Source of the DNA: Clostridium sp. BSD9I1
GTDB lineage: Bacteria; Bacillota; Clostridia; Clostridiales; Clostridiaceae
DNA: 64,000 bases
Reading direction: 5' to 3'
NCBI RefSeq assembly: GCF_900185645.1
Contig: NZ_FYAM01000002.1
Span: 1 to 64,000, forward strand
The position numbers and the translations under genes are program-made. The notes beneath the pieces were generated by a model. That model ran no database searches. It was given only the letters and a program-made list of their open reading frames with translations, and was not told where the DNA came from. The stretch's first letter is position 1, and the number at the start of each line of letters is the position of its first letter. Shown piece by piece: positions 17,546 through 26,908 of this stretch.

Positions 17546-17782
17546 ACACATATCCCCCTAGTTTTCTATAATTTAAAAATTAGTTGTGTTAATATATATG
17601 TCATTTAATTGTTAATAATTACTATTTTATACCAAAATATGTAAACTGTCTATATGAACTTATTGATAAAATTTTTTTAACTAATAAACAAATTATCCAT
17701 AAAACTCAATGCCATTCAGTGTCATTGCCTAGACAACCTTAAGAAAATAAGAGTATACTTATATATGAATTAGGAGGATATC

Positions 17783-19039
17783 ATGTTATTAAAGAATAGA
17801 TTTAAAGACATTTCTAACAACGCTTTATTATATTTATGCAGTATAACATTTTTTTATATTTCTTCAGGAGCTTTTAATATGCTCCAAGGAATATATATAA
17901 AAGAATTAAATTATGGGGAAAGTTATCTCGGCACCTTGCTGAGTTTAAAAATACTAGCTACAGCAGTATGTTCAATTCCATGTGCTGTATTTGTAAATAA
18001 GCTGGGTAAGAAATATGCCTTGCTTTTTGCCTTTATTTTTGTACCTTTAATGAATATTTTCCAGGTATATTTTAACACTAAAGGCCTTATGCTTATGTTT
18101 GCAATTATACAAGGTGGATTCACTGCTTTATTACTGGTTTCAGAAGGCCCCTTTCTTATGGAGAATAGTATAGAAAGAAGCAGATTGAAATTATTTAGCA
18201 TCTCTTTTGTTACAAATGTATTTTCTAATATGATAGGTTATCTTGCCTTTGGAGAAGTGTCTCATAAATTAGAGCTTAAAATTAGTTCTATAGAAGCTTT
18301 AAAATCCTCCATAATTATTTCAGGAATAATCGGATTTATAGCTTGTTTGTTTATAATAAGAATAAAAACTTCACTTAATACTACTAAAGGTGCTAATGAC
18401 TCAGATATAAAAACTAAGGAAAGCTTAATTAAAACTTATTTATATATATTAAAGCAAAAACATCCCTCTCAATATGTTTTATACAATTTTATAATAGGTT
18501 TTGGTGCTGGTCTCGTAGTGCCTTACTTTAATGTTTACTTAAAATATAAGATAAATATCTCTACTGAAACTATAGGATTTATAATGGCTTTGGCTCAAGG
18601 TGCTATGGGAATAGGAGGACTTATCACTCCAATTATGGCTAAAAAATATGGAAAAATAAACACTATAATCATCTGCCAAACTCTTTCAGTACCCTTTCTG
18701 ATGCTTATAGCCTTACCGCCTTCAGTAGTAATTGTATCCACAGCATTATTTATGAGAAATGCACTTATGAATATGGCAGGCCCTATCATCTCTAATCTAG
18801 CCATGGAAATGGTTGATAGCAATCATGGACCTATGTTTTCTAGTATAATAAATATTTCTGGAAACCTAAGCAGGGCTTTAAGTGCTATGATATCAGGATT
18901 TATAATGAATCACCTAGTTAATGGTTATGAAATCCCCTATTTTATAACTGCCATTGTTTATATAGGAGGAACAATTTATTTTTATAAATGTTTTAAAAAT
19001 GTAGATAAACAAAATAAAGGTGTTATTAGGGAAATTTAA
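17783..19039 (+). CDS. MFS transporter
   Basis: The 418-residue protein has about 12 hydrophobic helices in two six-helix halves split by a charged loop near residues 195-215 (TTKGANDSDIKTKESLIKT). The first cytoplasmic loop carries NKLGKKYALL, the degenerate MFS signature. GGAGG lies 5 nt before the ATG. The substrate is unknown; the profile is that of drug or metabolite exporters. No regulator gene is adjacent. The HD-domain gene follows 92 nt downstream on the same strand. Confidence 0.85.
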   Translation: MLLKNRFKDISNNALLYLCSITFFYISSGAFNMLQGIYIKELNYGESYLGTLLSLKILATAVCSIPCAVFVNKLGKKYALLFAFIFVPLMNIFQVYFNTKGLMLMFAIIQGGFTALLLVSEGPFLMENSIERSRLKLFSISFVTNVFSNMIGYLAFGEVSHKLELKISSIEALKSSIIISGIIGFIACLFIIRIKTSLNTTKGANDSDIKTKESLIKTYLYILKQKHPSQYVLYNFIIGFGAGLVVPYFNVYLKYKINISTETIGFIMALAQGAMGIGGLITPIMAKKYGKINTIIICQTLSVPFLMLIALPPSVVIVSTALFMRNALMNMAGPIISNLAMEMVDSNHGPMFSSIINISGNLSRALSAMISGFIMNHLVNGYEIPYFITAIVYIGGTIYFYKCFKNVDKQNKGVIREI

Positions 19040-19131
19040 TTCATTAGTCTTCAGCTCTTGTTCATAGCATTTAAGTGAAATTATTTGATAATACTATGTA
19101 AAGATAATAAATTGTGAAAGAAGGTATTTTG

Positions 19132-19797
19132 TTGGAAAAACTTACTTATGAAGATATAAAAAACAATGCAGAAATACAATCATACATACAATGGGCAGAT
19201 CGCCTTTTAGAGGTCTTAGGAATAACAAAACATGACACAGGTCATGTTACAAAAGTTGCAGATACAGCTTCTAAGATACTAGCAGAATTAGATTATGATA
19301 AACGAACAATAGAACTTGCTAAAATTGCAGGATATATTCATGATATAGGCAATATGATAAACAGAGAAGAACACGCTCAAACAGGAGCTGTTTTATGTTT
19401 TAATATTTTAACAAGACTTAATATGCCTCCTGATGAGATTGCACTAGTAGTATCTGCCGTTGGAAATCATGATGAAGGTACTGGCTGTGCTGTTAACCCC
19501 ATATCTGCTGCATTAATTTTAGCTGATAAATGTGATGTGCGCCGAAGCAGAGTTAGAAATATAGATTTTGCAACCTTTGATATACATGACAGAGTAAACT
19601 ACGCAGTAGAACATTCTGAAGTTTGTGTTAATAAAGAAAATGGTTCCATACTATTAGATTTAAAAATTGATACTACCATTGTTTCATTAATGGATTATTT
19701 TGAGATATTCTTAACTAGAATGACTATGTGTAGAAAAGCAGCAAATTTTTTAAATTTAAAATTTGAGCTTGTAATGAATGGAACAAAAATAATCTAA
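19132..19797 (+). CDS. HD-domain phosphohydrolase
   Basis: The protein has an HD domain. The metal-binding His and HD motifs are in HDTGHVTKVADTAS, IAGYIHDIGNM and HAQTGAVL, and the GNHDEG motif follows. These residues fit a metal-dependent phosphohydrolase acting on a nucleotide or phospho-signal. The substrate is unknown. The start at TTG 19132 is preferred because AGAAGG lies 7 nt upstream; the GTG at 19114 has no ribosome-binding site. The length is 221 residues from this start. It shares strand with the MFS gene and ends in a strong hairpin. Confidence 0.82.
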   Translation: MEKLTYEDIKNNAEIQSYIQWADRLLEVLGITKHDTGHVTKVADTASKILAELDYDKRTIELAKIAGYIHDIGNMINREEHAQTGAVLCFNILTRLNMPPDEIALVVSAVGNHDEGTGCAVNPISAALILADKCDVRRSRVRNIDFATFDIHDRVNYAVEHSEVCVNKENGSILLDLKIDTTIVSLMDYFEIFLTRMTMCRKAANFLNLKFELVMNGTKII

Positions 19798-19800
19798 ACA

Positions 19801-19847
19801 AGAGACTGTTTCCAAATAATCGAAATGATTATTTAGAAACAGTCTCT
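19801..19847. terminator. bidirectional terminator
   Basis: A long near-perfect stem (AGAGACTGTTTC with GAAACAGTCTCT, then AAATAATC with GATTATTT) and a GAAA loop lies between convergent genes ending at 19797 (+) and 19878 (-). Confidence 0.9.
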
Positions 19848-19877
19848 TTATTAAAGTTTAGTTGCTGTAACTTTCTA

Positions 19878-20906
19878 CTATTTAGCAGAGGCTTCTACTT
19901 GCAGATACTTATCATAGTCTTCTTTCCAATCAGCATATTTCTCATCATTTCTATGATCTTCTAAATCATAATTTTCTTTTAAAAACCTTCCAAAGTGAGT
20001 TGAAACCTTATTAGAGCCCCAAATATTCATATGTCCTTCGTTATACATATCATCTTTAAAGTCAAATCCTATTTCGTCAAATAAGTTATTATAATTTATA
20101 AATGGAATATTATTTTCTTTTGCAATTTCCGCTACTTTATTAAACATCTGGGCAGGTTCTTTATGCCAAGTGTCCATATTAGCTGTACTGGTATAATCGT
20201 GTGGTGCATTTGTAAATATTAACTTAAAACCTTCTGTTTTGGATAGTTCTATAATTTTATATAAATATTCTTGTGTTTTAGGAGGAAGCTCTGAAGTTTT
20301 TGTTTCTTTAATATCTGACAAAGTGTCTTTCCCATATATCTCACGACCAGCACCAAAACCTTTTTGATAATAGGTAGTTGAAGTATTATATTTAAAATCC
20401 TGCTCCTCTAACTCTTTCCATCTATCATGGTATTTGATAATTGGGAACAAATAGCTTAACCACTGTTCTTTTGGCGTACTGTTTATAACAGCTTCTACCT
20501 TATTTATTGAAAATTTCATATTGTCTAAAACATATCTGATGTACCCCTCTTGACCAAATTGATACGTTAGGCCTAAATAATACAAATCTACTACCACAAT
20601 TGGATTTTTATGTTTTTTTAAAACTTCTTTAAGCAAATAATATGTGACATCTATAGGCTGTCCTCCAGTTCCATAATTGAAGCTAGTTATTCCATACTCA
20701 TTCCATAGTACATTAGGATTAATGGACGAATCCATATGACTTGAGCCCATTAAAACCACATCGTATGTATCCCTATCTTCGTATACTCCTTGAAATATTT
20801 TACTACGATGACTTACTTTTAACACAAAGATAGAGTTAAGTATAGAAATAATCATGGTTAATATTATTACAAAAATAAATCCTTTTAAAACTATCTTTTT
20901 AGCCAT
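19878..20906 (-). CDS. SGNH/DltD-like O-acetylation protein
   Basis: The 342-residue protein has an N-terminal membrane anchor (about residues 7-29) and an extracytoplasmic SGNH-type hydrolase domain. The nucleophile motif VVLMGSSHMDSS lies near residues 50-61, and a distal DMYNEGHMNIWGS supplies the probable Asp/His. It starts 11 nt after the MBOAT gene. In such pairs the MBOAT protein moves acetyl groups across the membrane and the SGNH protein transfers them to a surface polymer, as in AlgI-AlgJ/X, PatA-PatB or DltB-DltD systems. The polymer here is not known. Confidence 0.85.
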   Translation of the reverse strand: MAKKIVLKGFIFVIILTMIISILNSIFVLKVSHRSKIFQGVYEDRDTYDVVLMGSSHMDSSINPNVLWNEYGITSFNYGTGGQPIDVTYYLLKEVLKKHKNPIVVVDLYYLGLTYQFGQEGYIRYVLDNMKFSINKVEAVINSTPKEQWLSYLFPIIKYHDRWKELEEQDFKYNTSTTYYQKGFGAGREIYGKDTLSDIKETKTSELPPKTQEYLYKIIELSKTEGFKLIFTNAPHDYTSTANMDTWHKEPAQMFNKVAEIAKENNIPFINYNNLFDEIGFDFKDDMYNEGHMNIWGSNKVSTHFGRFLKENYDLEDHRNDEKYADWKEDYDKYLQVEASAK

Positions 20907-20917
20907 GGGTATTCCTC

Positions 20918-22405
20918 CTAAAATTGAAAATAAATAAACTGCTGCTTACTATATCCTGGTCCATATACGCCAAGTATTAAAATAAATATAATAGCCGTAA
21001 AATATACTGCCCATCTAAATCCTATATTTTGTTTTGAAAGATCTATACGAACACTTTCAGTTGCTTGAATGTAATTTATAATTAAAACTATAATTATACC
21101 TAGCACTGCTACTTTAAAATCTTTTGAATCCAATCCTAAATTATAAATATCTCCTGAATAAAATATCCATGGATTGAAATAAACCATATTCTTAATTAAC
21201 ATTTTTGCTCCAGTAAAGGAATTGGCTCTAAAAAATATCCATGCAAAATCAACTAATATAAAATTTATTAATACTTGAAGAAACTTAAAACTAAATATAT
21301 CAGTTTTTATTTTAAGAGTATCTATGATTTTTTCTTTAACTGGTTTTAAAATATTTCCTATAATTTGATAAATGCCATGTAATCCTCCCCAAATTAAAAA
21401 ATTCATAGATGCTCCATGCCATAGTCCACTAACTAAAAATACAATCATTATATTAGCATAATTTCTAAGCTTACTACACCTATTTCCTCCAAGGGGTATA
21501 TAGAGATAATCTTTAAACCAGCTGCTGAGACTTATGTGCCAACGCTTCCAAAACTCCTTTATTGATCTTGAAAAATAGGGTTGTTTAAAGTTTACAGTTA
21601 ACTTAAATCCCATAATTTCTGCAGCACCTCTTGCTATATCCGAATAAGATGAAAAATCACAGTATATTTGAAATGCATAAAATATAGTAGCTATAATTAT
21701 TTCTAATCCTCTATATTCACTAGGATTATTGTATACAGTATTAACTAATATAGCTAATCTATCTGCAATAACTATCTTCTGAAAGAAGCCCCATAGCATT
21801 AAAACCAAGCCATTCCTTACTCTATAGTAATCAAATGAATGCTTTTCATCAAATTGATGTAATAAGTTTTTTGATTTTTCTATAGGTCCTGCAAGCACCT
21901 GGGGAAAAAATGATACAAACAAGGCATATTTAACCATACTTTTTTCTGCCTTAACATCTTTTCTATAAATATCTATGATATAACTAAGAGCTTGAAATGT
22001 ATAAAAAGATATTCCTACTGGCAACAAGTAATCAAATGATGGAATTACAACTGTAATATTAAATAAAGAAAGTACCCTCTTTATACTTGATATAAAAAAG
22101 TTGTAATACTTAAATAAAAATAAAATACCTAAATTACTTATAAGACTCATTAAAACCCAAAACTTTTTTAACTTAATTGATTTGTCTCCATTGCTTATTG
22201 CATTTGCGTTTTCTATTAATAGTCCACTAAAATATGTTATTATAGTGGTCGTTCCGATTAAAATTGCATATTTAGGATTCCAACTCATATAGAAATAATA
22301 ACTACTTATAAGCATCCACACTTTACGAAATTTAAATGGCATTAAAAAATATATAAGAACTACACTAGGGAAAAATACCAAAAAATGAATTGAATTAAAT
22401 AGCAA
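20918..22405 (-). CDS. MBOAT-family O-acyltransferase (AlgI-like)
   Basis: The 495-residue polytopic protein has the AlgI/PatA-type MBOAT hallmarks. QVLAGPIEKSKNLLHQ and FKQPYFSRSIKEFWKRWHISLSSWFKDYLYIPLGGNR are present. The catalytic His lies in SGLWHGASMNFLIWGGLHG, near residues 330-348. It is predicted to transfer acetyl groups through the membrane for surface polysaccharide or peptidoglycan O-acetylation together with the SGNH protein downstream. There are no polysaccharide synthesis genes nearby, so it is a two-gene cassette. Confidence 0.92.
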   Translation of the reverse strand: MLFNSIHFLVFFPSVVLIYFLMPFKFRKVWMLISSYYFYMSWNPKYAILIGTTTIITYFSGLLIENANAISNGDKSIKLKKFWVLMSLISNLGILFLFKYYNFFISSIKRVLSLFNITVVIPSFDYLLPVGISFYTFQALSYIIDIYRKDVKAEKSMVKYALFVSFFPQVLAGPIEKSKNLLHQFDEKHSFDYYRVRNGLVLMLWGFFQKIVIADRLAILVNTVYNNPSEYRGLEIIIATIFYAFQIYCDFSSYSDIARGAAEIMGFKLTVNFKQPYFSRSIKEFWKRWHISLSSWFKDYLYIPLGGNRCSKLRNYANIMIVFLVSGLWHGASMNFLIWGGLHGIYQIIGNILKPVKEKIIDTLKIKTDIFSFKFLQVLINFILVDFAWIFFRANSFTGAKMLIKNMVYFNPWIFYSGDIYNLGLDSKDFKVAVLGIIIVLIINYIQATESVRIDLSKQNIGFRWAVYFTAIIFILILGVYGPGYSKQQFIYFQF

Positions 22406-22695
22406 AACTATTTTACCTCCTCTAACTATTTATCAGATTTCTTTTTAACTCTATACTTATTTTTATGCGATTATCCAATATAGTTAACTTACCTAAATGC
22501 TTGGTAACATCGTAATGTATTTTACTCTTCTATTGTTACAGGCTTGTTACAACTTTGTATTATTTTACTTATCATTCATATCTAGATATTTTTCTGCATA
22601 ATTATACTAAAACCTACTATTCCAAATGAATCTATGTAATGCACTGTAAAGTTGTGGTAAAATACAATTAAGAATTAAACAAAGGAGTGCTTTAC

Positions 22696-23736
22696 ATGAA
22701 TTATAACCAAGAACAAATTAAATATTACTTAAATAACATTTTAACTACCCCAAGCCCTAGTGGATATACAAAAAAAGTATTAGATTATATAAAAAAAGAA
22801 CTAGATATTATAGGCGTATCTTATGAGCTTACTAATAAAGGATGCATTTTGGTTACATTACCTGGCAAAGATAAACAAAATGGAAGAGTACTATCTGCTC
22901 ATATAGATACTTTAGGCGCTATGGTTAAAGGTATAAAATCTAATGGAACTTTGTCCCTTGCTGCTATTGGAGGTTATATGATGAACTCCATCGAAGGTGA
23001 AAATTGTATAATAGAAACTTTAGATGGCAAAGAATTTACTGGAACGATTCAAAGTATTAAGCCTTCTGTACATATAAGTGGCGATGAAGCTAGAGAACTT
23101 AAAAGAACTTCAGAAAACATGGAAATTGTATTAGATGAGAAAGTGTTTTGTAGAGAAGATACCTTAAAACTCGGAATTGAGGTTGGTGACTTTGTATCCT
23201 TTGACTCAAGAACTGTTTTTACTCCAAGCGGTTTTATAAAAAGTAGACACCTAGATGATAAGGCAAGTGCTGCAATACTTTTATATGCTATAAAATACTT
23301 GGTAGAAAACAAGATAGAACTTCCTTATGCCACAAGTTTTTTCATAACAAACTACGAAGAAGTTGGTCATGGCGCTGCTGCTGCAATTCCTCATAATACT
23401 AAAGAATTTATAGCTGTAGACATGGGTGCACCAGGACTTGATCAAAACTCCTCTGAGTATGCAGTATGTGTTTGTGCTAAAGATTCTTCTGGCCCATATG
23501 ATTTAGAAACTCGTAAAAAACTTATAGATTTATGTAAAAAAAATGATATTCCTTATAAAATAGACATTTATCCTTACTATGGCTCAGATGCTTCCTCTGC
23601 CCTTCGTGCTGGATGGGATATTAAAACAGGACTTATTGGAACAGGAGTATTTGCATCCCATGGATATGAGAGAACTCATATGGATGGAATTTTAGCCACT
23701 TTAGACTTAGTAATTAATTATTGCAAAGAAGATTGA
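22696..23736 (+). CDS. M42-family aminopeptidase
   Basis: The 346-residue protein matches M42 metallopeptidases (glutamyl/deblocking aminopeptidase, FrvX/YsdC-like). The metal ligands fall in SAHIDTLGAMVK, RHLDDKASAAILL, NYEEVGHGAAAAIP and VDMGAPG, and a late SHGYERTHMDGI holds the final His. It cleaves N-terminal residues from peptides in the cytoplasm. The start at ATG 22696 has AAGGAG 8 nt upstream; a GTG nine bases earlier overlaps that site. It is transcribed alone, with a shared terminator downstream. Confidence 0.92.
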   Translation: MNYNQEQIKYYLNNILTTPSPSGYTKKVLDYIKKELDIIGVSYELTNKGCILVTLPGKDKQNGRVLSAHIDTLGAMVKGIKSNGTLSLAAIGGYMMNSIEGENCIIETLDGKEFTGTIQSIKPSVHISGDEARELKRTSENMEIVLDEKVFCREDTLKLGIEVGDFVSFDSRTVFTPSGFIKSRHLDDKASAAILLYAIKYLVENKIELPYATSFFITNYEEVGHGAAAAIPHNTKEFIAVDMGAPGLDQNSSEYAVCVCAKDSSGPYDLETRKKLIDLCKKNDIPYKIDIYPYYGSDASSALRAGWDIKTGLIGTGVFASHGYERTHMDGILATLDLVINYCKED

Positions 23737-23811
23737 TTGCTCTATACCTTGATGAAATTTATATAAAAGCACATAACTCTATATTATAAATATATTAGTC
23801 ATTAATATCAG

Positions 23812-23839
23812 AAAGCTCCCATAATTTTCAGGGAGCTTT
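23812..23839. terminator. bidirectional terminator
   Basis: AAAGCTCCC (23812-23820) pairs with GGGAGCTTT (23831-23839) between the convergent M42 and antiporter genes, with T-rich flanks. Confidence 0.82.
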
Positions 23840-23844
23840 TCATC

Positions 23845-25269
23845 TTAATTTAATAAATGTGTAAACTTTTCTAAGTTGTTAGCAGTAAAAACTAAAATAT
23901 CCCCTAACTTTATAATGGACGATCCATTGGGGATAATTATTTCATCCTTTCTTTTTATCATAACAATCAATATTTCATTAGGTATCTTTGATTCTGAGAT
24001 AGTTTTATTTATTAAGGGGTTGCCTTCTTTTACAGCATACTCTACTAACTGTGTGTGTATTTCATCTTGATAGTCATTGAAGGTTTTAAATACTGAAGCT
24101 TCATCTTCTACTAAATCCAGCCCTTTTGCCATTGTTGGAATCATTGTTCCTTGAACGACAACTGAAAGTAAAGCTATAATGAACACAGTATTAAATATTT
24201 CATTTGCTATAGGAAGATTATTGGTAAGCGCATAAGTTGCAAACACAATAGACGCCGCTCCTCTAAGTCCGACCCAAGATACTAATGCTTGCTGCTTTAT
24301 CGGAGTTTTAAAAAAGCTTAGTATACTCATAACTGCAATAGGTCTTGCTACTAAGAGCAAAAATACAGCCACAAGCATTCCGGACACTAAAGCTGATGGT
24401 AATTGGGATGGAAAAACCAATAATCCCAAGGTAAAGAATAAAACGATTTGCATAAGCCATGATACCGCATCAAAGAAATGCACCAAATTTCTCTTATTTG
24501 GAATTTTGCTATTCCCCATAATAATTCCAGTTATATAAACTGCCAAAAATCCATTTCCACCAAGCCATTCAGTTACTGAATATCCAAGTATAGCTATGGA
24601 TATGGAAAAAATCGGGTATAATCCATCTATTTCAAAGTTAATATTCTTTAAAATAAATACAGAAATTATGGCAATAATAAAGCCAATGGCTAAGCCGAAA
24701 ATAATTTGACGTGATAGCAAACTAATTATTGATTGCTGCTGATTATTTGTTATCAAAGATACCATAATAACAGTCAACATATAAGACATAGGGTCATTAC
24801 TTCCGCTCTCCATTTCAAGCATGGAAGCTAACCCACCTTTTAAATTTAATTTTTTTGATCTTAAAATAGAAAACACTGAAGCTGCATCTGTAGAAGAAAT
24901 CACTGATCCTAGAAGCATTCCTTCCAGTAAAGTGACCTTTAAAATAAAATGAGCAAATAAACCAACTAAAAACGCTGTCGTTACAACTCCCAGTGTTGCT
25001 AAAAGTATTGCTTGAGAAGCTACAGATTTTGCCGTCTTCCAGTTAACACCAAATCCTCCATAAAACATAATAAAGACAAGCCCTATATTACATATTTGTT
25101 GTGCCAACATTGAATTATCAAAATATATTCCACCTATCCCTTCTGAACCTAAAAGCATTCCTAAAGTTAAGAAAATCATTAGGGTAGGTATTCCAAATCG
25201 ATATAATAATTTGCTAGAAAGTACACAAATAAGCAATATTATCCCTGATAATAACATTATTTGAACCAT
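23845..25269 (-). CDS. K+(Na+)/H+ antiporter, NhaP2/CvrA type
   Basis: The 474-residue protein has about 12-13 helices of the CPA1 antiporter family. SVISSTDAASVFSILR and MESGSNDPMSYMLTV contain the conserved ion-binding Asp residues. A C-terminal TrkA_C/RCK_C domain (about residues 395-474) carries NPLINKTISESKIPNEILIVMIKRKDEIIIPNG, which usually senses a ligand. It exports K+ or Na+ in exchange for protons. The adjacent trkA-trkH importer makes a K+ homeostasis locus, but each unit is separately transcribed. Confidence 0.92.
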   Translation of the reverse strand: MVQIMLLSGIILLICVLSSKLLYRFGIPTLMIFLTLGMLLGSEGIGGIYFDNSMLAQQICNIGLVFIMFYGGFGVNWKTAKSVASQAILLATLGVVTTAFLVGLFAHFILKVTLLEGMLLGSVISSTDAASVFSILRSKKLNLKGGLASMLEMESGSNDPMSYMLTVIMVSLITNNQQQSIISLLSRQIIFGLAIGFIIAIISVFILKNINFEIDGLYPIFSISIAILGYSVTEWLGGNGFLAVYITGIIMGNSKIPNKRNLVHFFDAVSWLMQIVLFFTLGLLVFPSQLPSALVSGMLVAVFLLLVARPIAVMSILSFFKTPIKQQALVSWVGLRGAASIVFATYALTNNLPIANEIFNTVFIIALLSVVVQGTMIPTMAKGLDLVEDEASVFKTFNDYQDEIHTQLVEYAVKEGNPLINKTISESKIPNEILIVMIKRKDEIIIPNGSSIIKLGDILVFTANNLEKFTHLLN

Positions 25270-25421
25270 AAAATCATCCTCTCATAAAAACATTTATTGT
25301 AAATAAATGATATAATTTATTATAATCTATTATTACATTATAATTATACACTAATTATGTATAAATTAATTTACATAGTAAATATATTTACTAAACATTC
25401 ATATTTTCTTCAAAATTCCAT

Positions 25422-25450
25422 AAAAAACACCTCCTAAAGATTAGGAGGTG
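25422..25450 (-). terminator. trkA-trkH operon terminator
   Basis: CACCTCCTA (25428-25436) and TAGGAGGTG (25442-25450) form a GC-rich 9-bp stem, followed by six Ts on the minus strand, 15 nt after trkH. Confidence 0.9.
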
Positions 25451-25465
25451 CCTCAATGGTCATTA

Positions 25466-26908
25466 CTATTTTTTCCAAAACTCTGGTAGAAAAAGCAATA
25501 ATATAGGATAAATTTCAAGTCTACCTATAATCATGCACATAGATAATACTATTTTACTTAGATCAGAAAAACTTTCAAAACTTCCCATAGGGCCAACCAT
25601 TTCAAACCCTGGGCCAACATTTCCTATAGATGTTGCAACAGCTGATATAGTTGTCATTGTATCAACTCCTTCTAAGGAAACAATCAAAATTGCTCCAAGA
25701 AATATGGCCATATATACAAAGAAAAATGATGTTATACCCTTAAGAGTTTCTTCATCTACAGACTTACCCCCAAATTTCACAGTATACACTGCTTTGGGAT
25801 GAATTATCTTTAATAGCTCTCTTCGTATAATTTTAAAAAGTAGTAAAAATCTAATATTCTTCATTCCTCCTGCTGTTGATCCAGCACATCCACCAAAAAA
25901 CATTAAGCCTAATAAAATCATTTTGCTAAAAAGCGGCCATAGATTAAAGTCCGTGGTAGCATACCCTGTAGTTGTAATAATAGAAGCTACCTGAAAGAAG
26001 GAATACCTTAAAGATTCTCCAATGGTTTTAAAAACATTTCCATGAATATTTAGTGTTATTAGTACAATAGAAGTTAAAATCAAACTAATATAAAATTTAA
26101 ATTCTTCGTCTTTAAAAATCCCTTTAATATTTCCTTTTAGTGCCTGATAGTATAAAGAAAAGTTTGCACCACATACAAGCATAAAAAATGTAATTATAAT
26201 CTCTATCCATACATTGTTATATGCTCCGATACTCAAAGACTTATTAGAAAACCCTCCAGTTCCCACCGTTCCAAAAGTATGTATAAGCGAATCATACCAT
26301 GTCATTCCAGCTATCTTAAGTGATACACATAAAATAATAGTCACCACTATATATATGCCATATAAAATCTTTGCAGTTTGTCCAATCTTAGGTACTAGTT
26401 TACCTGGATTGGGCCCTGGACTTTCAGCTTTCATAATTTGAAGAGTGCCCGCTCCTGCAGAAGGAAGTATTGCTAGCGTCATAACAAGCACCCCCATGCC
26501 TCCAACCCAATGAGTAAAACTTCTCCAAAATAAAATTCCATGAGGCAATGCTTCAATATTAGTGATTATGGTTGCACCAGTAGTTGTAAATCCAGAACTT
26601 GACTCAAAAAAACTATCAACAATGGAGGGTATTGCTCCACTAATTACAAAAGGGAGCGCCCCGAAAAATGAAGTAAGCAGCCATCCAATTGCTACAATTG
26701 CAAAGCCATCTCTTGTATAAATATTTTTATTCTTAGGCTGATTAATTAGGCCTAGTACACCTAGTGATAACAAAATTTCAATTGTAATAGCAAATGCCTT
26801 GGCATCATATCCCCCATGTATCATTGCTACCAAAAGCGATGGAATCATTACAATTCCTTCACAGGTTAATAATATTGCCAAGCTTCTTAATACCATTCCA
26901 AAATTCAC
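25466..26908 (-). CDS. trkH: TrkH-family potassium uptake membrane subunit
   Basis: The 480-residue protein has the four pseudo-repeats of TrkH/KtrB. Selectivity-filter loops are visible as SGFTTTGATI, FGTVGTGGFS, ITTTGYATTD and ATSIGNVGPGF. It forms the K+ pore of the Trk/Ktr system. The start is the GTG at 26908, with GGAGG 8 nt upstream, giving a 50-nt overlap with the 3' end of trkA, so the two are probably translationally coupled. The TrkA product encoded upstream is its cytosolic gate. Confidence 0.95.
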   Translation of the reverse strand: MNFGMVLRSLAILLTCEGIVMIPSLLVAMIHGGYDAKAFAITIEILLSLGVLGLINQPKNKNIYTRDGFAIVAIGWLLTSFFGALPFVISGAIPSIVDSFFESSSGFTTTGATIITNIEALPHGILFWRSFTHWVGGMGVLVMTLAILPSAGAGTLQIMKAESPGPNPGKLVPKIGQTAKILYGIYIVVTIILCVSLKIAGMTWYDSLIHTFGTVGTGGFSNKSLSIGAYNNVWIEIIITFFMLVCGANFSLYYQALKGNIKGIFKDEEFKFYISLILTSIVLITLNIHGNVFKTIGESLRYSFFQVASIITTTGYATTDFNLWPLFSKMILLGLMFFGGCAGSTAGGMKNIRFLLLFKIIRRELLKIIHPKAVYTVKFGGKSVDEETLKGITSFFFVYMAIFLGAILIVSLEGVDTMTTISAVATSIGNVGPGFEMVGPMGSFESFSDLSKIVLSMCMIIGRLEIYPILLLFLPEFWKK